Assembly (NCBI GenBank): GCA_964564785.1 | Contig: CAZMCT010000127.1 | Coordinates: 1 to 10,706, forward strand | Direction: 5' to 3' | Length of the DNA: 10,706 nt | Source of the DNA: CAZMCT01 sp964564785 | GTDB taxonomy: Bacteria > Planctomycetota > Phycisphaerae > UBA1845 > Fen-1342 | Shown: piece by piece, positions 5,574 to 10,706 of the stretch | How the letters are laid out: each line of letters begins with the position of its first letter | How positions within the stretch are numbered: position 1 is the stretch's first letter | The notes under the pieces: generated by a model | Told to the model about the DNA's origin: nothing | Seen by the model: the letters and a program-made list of their open reading frames with translations, nothing else | Database searches by the model: none | Made by a program: the position numbers and the translations under genes

Positions 5574-7922
5574 ATGGCGAAGCACGCTGACGGACAATCC
5601 GCCGCGCCGGTCGCGGCCGCGCCGCGGATGCCGGCGGCCGAGCCGTTCTGGTGGCCGGCCGCGGCGCTGCCGCTGCTGGCACTCGCGGCGTTCGTGCCCG
5701 GTCTGGGCAACGGCTTCGTCCACTGGGACGACGTGCCTTACATTCTCGAGAATCCACTGCTGCGTGACTTCGGCGGGCTGGCCCGCATCTGGCAGCCGCT
5801 GGGCGGCACGCCGCAGTATTACCCGCTCACCTTCACGAGCTACTGGATGGAGTACCAGCTCTGGGGCGCGTGGGCGACGGGCTATTTCGCCGTCAACGTG
5901 CTGCTGCACGCGGCCAACAGCCTGCTTGTGTTTTACGTCGCCCGGGCGGTCGGGGCGGGGCGCGGGGCGGCGTGGCTGGTCGCGGCGCTGTTCGCGGTTC
6001 ACCCGGTTCAGGTCGCGTCGGTCGCGTGGCTCGCGCAGCGCAAGAACACGCTCGCGGGGGTGTTCTATTTTTCGACAATTCTGATCTACCTGCGCTATTG
6101 CCGCCGGGGCGAACTCGCGCTGTACCTCGCCGCACTTCTGCTCTTCGCGTGCGCCCTCCTCAGCAAGACCATGACGCTGCCGCTGCCGCTGTCGCTCATC
6201 CTGGCCGAGCGCCTGCTGCTCGGCCGGCGAGGAGCCGGACCATGGCTCCGCGCGGCGCCGTTCCTCCTGCTGGCCCTCGGCGTCGGTTTCATCACCGTCC
6301 TTGCCGAGCGGGCCCTCGCGCCCGTCACCGCCCACATTCCGCCGCAGCCACTGTTGGCCGGGGCCGCTGTCTGGGCCTACCTCGCCAAGATCGCCTGGCC
6401 CGCGACCCTGCTGGCGCTCTACCCGCGTTGGACGATCTCGGCCGCCAATCCGCTCTGGTGGCTGCCGCTCAGCGCGCTCGTCGCGGCCGTGCTGGCCGTC
6501 TGGTTCTGGCGGCAGCGACTGCGGCCGGCGCCGACGTGGGGCCTGGCGCACTTCCTGCTCGCGCTGCTCCCGACGCTCGGTTTCCTCCCGTTCGGCTACC
6601 TGCTCAGCGCCCCCTACGCGGACCACTTCCTGTATTTCAGCCTGCCGGGGCTGTTTCTGGCGGTGGTCGTGCTCGCGGGGCGCATCGTCGCGCGCGGCGG
6701 CCAAGGCGCACGCGTCGCCGCCATCGGGGTCGGCGCCGCCGTGCTGGCAGCGCTGCTCGTGCGTACCTGGTGGCAGGTCCCGATCTGGCACGACGGCGTA
6801 CGGCTCTGGTCGCACACGCTGGCACACAATCCCACCGCCCCTCCGGCGCACAACAACCTCGGCATCGCCCTGGGACGGCGCGGCGAGCTGGCCGCCGCCC
6901 TCGCCAGCTATCAACGTGCCGCGGACCTCGACCGCCACTTCTGGCTGGCCCGCTCCAACGTGGCCTTCGCGCTCCGCGACCTCGGACGCACCGACGAATC
7001 CCTCGCGGCGTTTCGCGGGATCGTCGCCGACGCTCCCAACGATGCGAACGCGCGCTTCAATCTCGCCTGCATGCTGGTGCGCTGCGGCCGGCCGGATGAG
7101 GCGTTCGCCGAGTTTGCAGCCGCCGTGCGGATCGACCCGCACTTCACGCAGGCCTATACGAACTGGGGCGTGGCCCTGTTGGAAAACGGCCGGCCCGACG
7201 AGGCGGTCGAACGGCTGACCACGGCCCTGCGTCTTGATCCGGCCGACTCGCTCGCGCATTTCAATCTGGCGCTCGCGCTCGCGGCCCGCGGCGACCTCGC
7301 CGGCGCGGTCGCGCACTACGAACGCGCGGCCGCCCTACAACCGGCCAATTCGCAGATCCGCACCAACCTGGGCTTGATGCTGGCCGGGCTCGGCCGCATC
7401 CCCGAAGCGGTCGAGAACCTCGAAGCCGCGCTCGCGCTCGACCCCGACGACGTCCTGGCGCACGTGAACCTGGGCGCGCTCGCGGTGCACCTGCGTCAGC
7501 CCGAGCGCGCCGAGCGACATTTCCGCGCCGCCCTCGAGCGGGCTCCGGAAAACGTGGAAGCCCTCAACAACCTCGGAACCCTGCTGGCCCAGCGCGGCCG
7601 CTGGTCGGACGCGCGGCCCTGCCTCGAACGAGCGGTGCAGCTCGCTCCCGACCACGCCAACGCCCACTTCATGCTCGGGGCCGTTCTGCTCGCGCTCGAC
7701 CAGCCGGCCGACGCCCGCGCGCAGCTCGAACGCGCCGTCACGCTGCAACCCGACGATGCCGAGGCCCACGAGCGGCTGGCCGCCGCGCTGCACACGCTCG
7801 GCGAACGCGAAGCCGCCCGCACCGCGCTCGATCGGGCCGAACAACTCGCGCGCGACGCCGGAAACGTTGAGCTGCTGCGGCAGATCGAGACCCGCCGGGC
7901 GGAGTACACCGCCGCACCGTAA
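5574..7922 (+). CDS. TMTC-like membrane protein with GT-C-type N-terminal half and ten TPRs
   Basis: Large protein (782 residues from ATG 5574). The N-terminal half has about ten hydrophobic segments and the signatures of bacterial relatives of animal TMTC proteins: LGNGFVHWDD (44-53) in the first external loop, YYPLTFTSYWMEYQLWG, NVLLHAANSLLVF, FAVHPVQVASVAWLAQRKN and LLSKTMTLPLPLSLI. The WDD acidic pair sits where GT-C glycosyltransferases keep their catalytic Asp. Residues 422-761 are ten consecutive 34-residue TPRs with no insertion, then a 21-residue tail. By analogy with the TMTC O-mannosyltransferases it may glycosylate exported proteins from a lipid-linked sugar, but bacterial members are uncharacterised. 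The start is uncertain: the frame extends to GTG 5442, just after the palindrome. AAAGG at 5558-5562 favours GTG 5568 or ATG 5574, and residues before that are Pro/Ala-rich and unconserved-looking. Confidence 0.9.
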   Translation: MAKHADGQSAAPVAAAPRMPAAEPFWWPAAALPLLALAAFVPGLGNGFVHWDDVPYILENPLLRDFGGLARIWQPLGGTPQYYPLTFTSYWMEYQLWGAWATGYFAVNVLLHAANSLLVFYVARAVGAGRGAAWLVAALFAVHPVQVASVAWLAQRKNTLAGVFYFSTILIYLRYCRRGELALYLAALLLFACALLSKTMTLPLPLSLILAERLLLGRRGAGPWLRAAPFLLLALGVGFITVLAERALAPVTAHIPPQPLLAGAAVWAYLAKIAWPATLLALYPRWTISAANPLWWLPLSALVAAVLAVWFWRQRLRPAPTWGLAHFLLALLPTLGFLPFGYLLSAPYADHFLYFSLPGLFLAVVVLAGRIVARGGQGARVAAIGVGAAVLAALLVRTWWQVPIWHDGVRLWSHTLAHNPTAPPAHNNLGIALGRRGELAAALASYQRAADLDRHFWLARSNVAFALRDLGRTDESLAAFRGIVADAPNDANARFNLACMLVRCGRPDEAFAEFAAAVRIDPHFTQAYTNWGVALLENGRPDEAVERLTTALRLDPADSLAHFNLALALAARGDLAGAVAHYERAAALQPANSQIRTNLGLMLAGLGRIPEAVENLEAALALDPDDVLAHVNLGALAVHLRQPERAERHFRAALERAPENVEALNNLGTLLAQRGRWSDARPCLERAVQLAPDHANAHFMLGAVLLALDQPADARAQLERAVTLQPDDAEAHERLAAALHTLGEREAARTALDRAEQLARDAGNVELLRQIETRRAEYTAAP
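6837..7856 (+). repeat. Ten tandem 34-residue TPR units within the TMTC-like gene
   Basis: Aligning on the N-L-G/A triad and the alternating P-x-x-A spacing, units begin about every 102 bases with no gap: APPAHNNLGIAL, FWLARSNVAFAL, DANARFNLACML, FTQAYTNWGVAL, DSLAHFNLALAL, NSQIRTNLGLML, DVLAHVNLGALA, NVEALNNLGTLL, HANAHFMLGAVL and DAEAHERLAAAL. The units are divergent in DNA sequence, so the array is old rather than a recent expansion. Ten units make more than one full superhelical turn and a long peptide-binding groove. Confidence 0.9.
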
Positions 7923-8061
7923 ACCCGGACCGCACGAGAAACGCCACGGCCCCGGGTCGCCGCGCGACCTTTGGATCACGCCCGCGACGAAAACGGGCGG
8001 TAGCGGCCCGCCGTGTCAGTGCGGCGAACTCAAGCCGCGGGAGCCGGCCGGACGTTTCGCG
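7923..8061. other. Convergent intergenic gap with no recognised feature
   Basis: The 139 bases between the TMTC-like gene and the PDZ protein gene hold no credible reading frame and no T-run. The only pairing I see is GGCGG/CCGCC near 8006-8022, too short to call a terminator. Confidence 0.4.
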
Positions 8062-9366
8062 CTACTCGAGCCAATCTCGCACGCGGCCGTACAGCTCCGG
8101 CTCGCGCTGCTTGAAATCCTGCCGGTCCTTGAACTCGTACTTCGTCTGAATCCCGTCTTCCTCGACCGCGACGGCCACGCTGCCGTCGGGGTTGACGCGC
8201 ACCATCAGCTTCTCGCTGCGCTGCGGGTCGTCGCGTTCGCGCCGCACGATCACCTTCCGCTCGCCCGCCTCGCCGTCCTCATCCGTTCGGATTTCGATCT
8301 GATTGCGCTGCACCTGCTTCTTGAACTGCTTCAGGGCCTCCTGATACGTCTCCTTGGCCCGTTCGCTGGCCTCGCGGGCCCGGTCCAGTGCCTCCTCGAC
8401 CCGCCGTTGAAGGTCGAACTTCAGCCGGCGCGGCGCGTACGCGTCGAACGGCTGAAAACGAAACATCATGCCGCCCGTCCCCGCGTGCCGCCGATAGAGC
8501 TTGAACGCCTCCGGATCCGCCTCTTCCAGCTCGCCGGCGTTCTTGTACGTGGCCTTCGATTCCTTGCCGTCCGCATCCGTCCTGGTCACGGTGATCTGCC
8601 CGTCGGCCTTGCGGGTCACGGTGGTCGTGGTCCCGTCGTCCTCGACTTGCACGCGGACCTCCACCCGCCGCTCGCCCTCCCCCTCCGAACCGAGGTAGTC
8701 GTCCAAGTCGCGCAGAATCTTCACGTCGAAGTCCGGCAGGTCGATATCCACGCCGATGTCCAGGTCCTTGAGCTTCTCGAGCGCCTCCGGGAGATCCTCC
8801 AGCGGCCCCAGGTCACGCAAAATCCACTCGCCTCCCGGCCCTTTCTCGAGCGCCCGTTGCCGCAGTCTCACGGCCGTATCGAACAGCACGTCGTCGGGCT
8901 CTTCGTACTTGAGCTTCGATTCCCCCAACGCCCGCTCTGGCCGCTCCGCCGGCCGGATCTCCAGCGTCTGCGCTTGCCCCCGGCGCACGATCTTCAATTG
9001 CACGGGCTCCCCTGCCGTCGCTTTTCCGACCGCTTCGGTCAGGTCCGCGGGCTCGTCGATCTCTTGCGCTCCGAACCCGACCACGACGTCGTACTGCTGG
9101 ATTCCCGCCGCGTCCGCCGGGCTCTGCTCCACCACGTTGGCGACCATCACGCCGCGCTTGCCGATGTGCGCCGCCAGCGGCGCCGGCACCGGCGTCACGC
9201 GCACGCCGATCCACACCTTCGGAATCCGCTCATGCACGTCTTCCATACGCTGGTCGTCCCGGACGAACACGATCCCGGCGTGCTCGACATCGCCCGACAC
9301 GTCCGCCGCAATCGCGTGGGGCGCTGGCCCCCACGACATCGTCAGTCCCATCAACGTCAGCAACAT
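8062..9366 (-). CDS. Secreted PDZ-domain protein with coiled coil and duplicated C-terminal domain
   Basis: Protein of 434 residues. Residues 1-20 look like a Sec signal peptide with cleavage after AIA (20/21). A PDZ domain spans about 52-138: IGVRVTPVPAPLAAHIGKRG, VVEQSPADAAGIQQYDVVV and VQLKIVRRGQAQTLEI are the usual strand and GI-x-x-x-D elements. No protease domain accompanies it, so it is not a DegP/HtrA enzyme. A charged Asp/Glu/Leu-rich region follows, then two related segments of about 60 residues (233-293 and 370-432). Between them lies an amphipathic helix (313-352, RRVEEALDRAREASERAKE) that should form a coiled coil. GGAGG seven bases before ATG 9366 fixes the start. It is the last gene of a sigma/anti-sigma/PDZ run, 71 bases after the anti-sigma gene. 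A scaffold or sensor role in the envelope is inference. Confidence 0.85.
   Translation of the reverse strand: MLLTLMGLTMSWGPAPHAIAADVSGDVEHAGIVFVRDDQRMEDVHERIPKVWIGVRVTPVPAPLAAHIGKRGVMVANVVEQSPADAAGIQQYDVVVGFGAQEIDEPADLTEAVGKATAGEPVQLKIVRRGQAQTLEIRPAERPERALGESKLKYEEPDDVLFDTAVRLRQRALEKGPGGEWILRDLGPLEDLPEALEKLKDLDIGVDIDLPDFDVKILRDLDDYLGSEGEGERRVEVRVQVEDDGTTTTVTRKADGQITVTRTDADGKESKATYKNAGELEEADPEAFKLYRRHAGTGGMMFRFQPFDAYAPRRLKFDLQRRVEEALDRAREASERAKETYQEALKQFKKQVQRNQIEIRTDEDGEAGERKVIVRRERDDPQRSEKLMVRVNPDGSVAVAVEEDGIQTKYEFKDRQDFKQREPELYGRVRDWLE
8071..8259 (-). repeat. Second copy of an internal duplicated domain in the PDZ protein
   Basis: Residues 370-432 align with residues 233-293 of the same protein. 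Shared positions include R-K/R-V-x-V at the start, then DG-S/Q-V/I-x-V, DG-x-x-T/S-K, Y/F-K, and E/D-P-E-L/A-Y/F before the end. The core of this copy reads NPDGSVAVAVEEDGIQTKYE. I know of no named family with this pattern. Confidence 0.6.
8488..8670 (-). repeat. First copy of the internal duplicated domain in the PDZ protein
   Basis: Residues 233-293, starting RRVEVRVQVEDDG and running through ADGQITVTRTDADGKESK to ADPEAFKLYRR. It pairs with the copy at residues 370-432. Each copy predicts as several short beta strands followed by a helix ending in a D/E-P-E motif. Confidence 0.6.
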
Positions 9367-9373
9367 GTTCGAT

Positions 9374-9378
9374 CCTCC
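9374..9378 (-). promoter_or_regulatory. Ribosome binding site of the PDZ protein gene
   Basis: GGAGG on the minus strand lies seven bases upstream of ATG 9366. It is the best Shine-Dalgarno in the window and supports independent translation initiation after the anti-sigma gene. Confidence 0.7.
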
Positions 9379-9384
9379 GACTCG

Positions 9385-9420
9385 GCTTGAGGGATGCGGG
9401 CGTCGTGTCCGTCCTCAAGC
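9385..9420. repeat. 8-bp inverted repeat between anti-sigma and PDZ genes
   Basis: GCTTGAGG (9385-9392) is perfectly complementary to CCTCAAGC (9413-9420) with a 20-base spacer. It lies just before the PDZ ribosome binding site and after the anti-sigma stop. There is no T-run, so it is not an intrinsic terminator. It could be an operator, an RNA processing or stabilising hairpin that changes PDZ output relative to the sigma gene, or chance. Confidence 0.45.
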
Positions 9421-9437
9421 AACCGTCGTGCCCCTTG

Positions 9438-9980
9438 TCAGAAATCCTGCTGTATCGTCACCACGTGCGTCCGCACGCGATCCACCTCGATCACCACATA
9501 CTTGCCCGGCTGCCGGTTCGGGATCACGATCCAGTCCCGCTGCGTCCCGCGGAGCCGGACTCCCGGCCGCTCGAACTCCACCGGCACCGGCGTGACCACG
9601 TCGGCCGGCCGCGGGGAATGCAGCGTCCACACGCCCGCCTGCTGCCGCCCGCTTGCCCGCGGCGGCGACATCCGCGGTGGAAGCAGCCACGCCGCCAATG
9701 CGAGCGCCGCCGCCGCCGCGACCGTCAGGCCCTTCGCCAGCCGCGGCCGCAGGCGCGGAAAACGAATCCGCGACGGCTGTACAATCCGCGACCCGCGACC
9801 CAGGGCGACCCGCATCACGTCGCCGACAACCGTGTCTACCGCTCGGGTATCCTCAAACAGTCGCCGCACTTCCGCATCCTCGCGGACCCGAGCCTCGAGC
9901 GTCCGCCGCTCTTGCGGCGTCGCCTCGTCGTCAAGTCGCCGCGAGATCAGGTGTTCCAGCCTGTCGGCATCGCTGTTCAT
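9438..9980 (-). CDS. Anti-sigma-factor-like single-pass membrane protein
   Basis: Protein of 180 residues. The N-terminal 60 residues, with RLEHLISRRLDDEATPQERRTLEARV followed by EDAEVRRLFEDTRAVD, have the helix pattern of cytoplasmic anti-sigma domains (LDGELSPEER-like). The His-x3-Cys-x2-Cys zinc site of ZAS proteins is absent. One membrane helix follows basic residues (83-100, GLTVAAAAALALAAWLL). An outer domain of about 80 residues has alternating polar and hydrophobic residues (GVWTLHSP, PVPVEFERPGVRLRG, KYVVIEVDRVRTHVVTI), probably beta-rich. ATG 9980 overlaps the sigma factor stop as ATGA, a classic coupled pair. Function is inferred from this context and domain order: it probably holds the ECF sigma factor at the membrane until a signal arrives. 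The exact family is not recognised. Confidence 0.8.
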   Translation of the reverse strand: MNSDADRLEHLISRRLDDEATPQERRTLEARVREDAEVRRLFEDTRAVDTVVGDVMRVALGRGSRIVQPSRIRFPRLRPRLAKGLTVAAAAALALAAWLLPPRMSPPRASGRQQAGVWTLHSPRPADVVTPVPVEFERPGVRLRGTQRDWIVIPNRQPGKYVVIEVDRVRTHVVTIQQDF

Positions 9981-10552
9981 GACTCAACCCGGCCCTGCAA
10001 CATCTCCCGCAACAGCCGCCGCGCCCGCACCAGCCGCGTCTCCACCGTGTCCACCGTCAGTCCGAGCACGTCGCCGATCTCCTGGTAGCTCCAGCCCTCA
10101 AGGTGCCGCAGCACGAACGGCTCGCGATAGATCGCCGGCAGCGACCGCACCGCCCGCAACACCAACTCACGCACCTCCGCATTCGCGACCGTTCCGGCCG
10201 GTTCGGCCGCTGGCGGCTGGGTGCGACGGCCCTCCGCCCCCATCCGCTCCGCGAACCCCTGTTGCCGCCGGTGCGACGCGCCGTAGTCGATGGCCGTGTT
10301 TCGCGCGATCGTGTACAGCCAGGCTCGGAGCTGCCGCGGGTTCTCCAGCGTGTCGAGCCGCTGCCAGACCCGCATCCACACCTGCTGGGCGATGTCGTCG
10401 ACCAGCTCCGGCCGGCCGGTGGCAGCGTAGATGGCGCTGCGCACCCAGGACTCATGTTCGCGGACGAGCCGGTCGGCCGCGACGCGATCACCCTGCTGCG
10501 CGCCGGTAACCAGCTCTCGCACGGTCTCGGCGTCGATCGCCATGCTCGACAT
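9977..10552 (-). CDS. ECF-type RNA polymerase sigma-70 factor
   Basis: Protein of 191 residues with only regions 2 and 4, as in group 4 (ECF) sigma factors. Region 2 spans about 22-97: ELVDDIAQQVWMRVWQRLDT (the D-x-x-Q core-binding helix) and LRAWLYTIARNTAIDYGASH (the -10 melting and recognition helix). A Gly/Pro/Ala-rich linker follows. Region 4 spans about 127-181: SLPAIYREPFVLRHLEGWSY and the helix-turn-helix QEIGDVLGLTVDTVETRLVR, which reads the -35. The start is ATG 10552, four bases after GAGGAG; ATG 10543 is an alternative and TTG 10564 unlikely. It heads the unit with the anti-sigma-like gene. Its target promoter is unknown; many ECF factors regulate their own operon, but I see no diagnostic -35 AAC motif upstream within the window. 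Confidence 0.95.
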   Translation of the reverse strand: MSSMAIDAETVRELVTGAQQGDRVAADRLVREHESWVRSAIYAATGRPELVDDIAQQVWMRVWQRLDTLENPRQLRAWLYTIARNTAIDYGASHRRQQGFAERMGAEGRRTQPPAAEPAGTVANAEVRELVLRAVRSLPAIYREPFVLRHLEGWSYQEIGDVLGLTVDTVETRLVRARRLLREMLQGRVES

Positions 10553-10553
10553 T

Positions 10554-10706
10554 TCACTCCTCAAGACGGCCCGGGTGCAGTTTCTCCGACAGGAATTTGC
10601 GCAACTCCGGCACCGGCATTCGCCGCCGCGAAGCCGAGCTTGCGAATCCCCCTCCCGTCCAGTGAAGGAGCAGGGTCAGGGTGTTCCGTGGCGCCCTGCG
10701 GCCCGC
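10554..10706 (-). CDS. Possible C-terminal end of an upstream gene (partial, doubtful)
   Basis: From the right edge the minus strand is open for 50 codons to a TGA at 10556-10554, one base before the sigma factor ATG. The final residues, MPVPELRKFLSEKLHPGRLEE, look like a normal charged protein tail, and third-position GC is moderately high. The more upstream part (NTLTLLLHWTGGG, then SSASRRR) is less convincing. In DNA this GC-rich, 50 open codons are expected by chance. A real gene would put the sigma factor in a longer operon; otherwise this stretch is the sigma factor leader and promoter region. Confidence 0.25.
   Translation of the reverse strand, partial: AGRRAPRNTLTLLLHWTGGGFASSASRRRMPVPELRKFLSEKLHPGRLEE
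10557..10562 (-). promoter_or_regulatory. Ribosome binding site of the ECF sigma factor gene
   Basis: GAGGAG on the minus strand lies four bases before ATG 10552. It is also the last two codons of the open frame that ends upstream, so translation of the two could be coupled. Confidence 0.5.

Noticed and set aside
5469..7316. A 615-codon minus-strand frame opposite the TMTC-like gene.
   Set aside because: Its product is almost all Arg, Gly, Glu and Gln with no motif, as expected from the antisense of a GC-rich gene; the plus strand encodes a recognisable membrane/TPR protein.
9438..9980. A zinc-binding (ZAS) anti-sigma domain.
   Set aside because: No His-x3-Cys-x2-Cys motif is present; the protein contains no cysteine.
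1..10706. tRNA genes, rRNA genes, CRISPR arrays, attachment sites or intact insertion sequences.
   Set aside because: Reading both strands I found no tRNA-like arms with a conserved T-loop, no regularly spaced direct repeats other than the TPR-coding units, and no transposase or integrase motifs.

Overview
The window reads as chromosomal DNA from a GC-rich Gram-negative bacterium. The mix of genes best suggests Planctomycetota or a near relative: a bacterial TMTC-like membrane/TPR protein, a secreted family C69 peptidase, an ECF sigma factor with a non-zinc anti-sigma-like partner and a secreted PDZ protein, and ribH-nusB-ftsY in a row. The phylum is inferred from gene content and composition only; there is no rRNA or other marker. 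Almost every base is in a protein gene. I see no tRNA, rRNA, CRISPR array, intact transposase or phage gene.

Layout. (1) 1-752, minus: the N-terminal part of a membrane-anchored HEAT-like repeat protein that runs off the left edge. (2) 753-952: divergent regulatory gap with a good sigma-70-type promoter for ribH. (3) 953-2865, plus: a tight cluster of ribH (lumazine synthase), nusB (antitermination factor) and ftsY (SRP receptor); nusB and ftsY overlap. (4) 2866-2980: short gap between convergent genes. (5) 2981-5313, minus: plsY (glycerol-3-phosphate acyltransferase) followed by a secreted Ntn-hydrolase dipeptidase of family C69. (6) 5314-5573: divergent gap holding a long imperfect palindrome that looks like a REP/MITE-type element. 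(7) 5574-7922, plus: a large GT-C-like membrane protein ending in ten gapless 34-residue TPRs. (8) 7923-8061: convergent gap with nothing recognisable. (9) 8062-10552, minus: an operon-like set transcribed as ECF sigma factor, then anti-sigma-like membrane protein (ATGA overlap), then secreted PDZ protein. A weak open frame lies upstream of it to the right edge.

How the genes may work together. ribH-nusB-ftsY is a housekeeping cluster (flavin synthesis, rRNA antitermination, membrane targeting) with likely translational coupling of nusB and ftsY. plsY and the peptidase share a strand but have no obvious functional link. The sigma/anti-sigma/PDZ set has the architecture of a cell-surface signalling module: a cytoplasmic ECF sigma factor, a single-pass membrane partner, and an exported PDZ protein. 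The PDZ protein carries an unrecognised duplicated domain of about 60 residues around a coiled coil. That duplicated domain and the palindrome at 5355-5432 are the least explained parts of the window.
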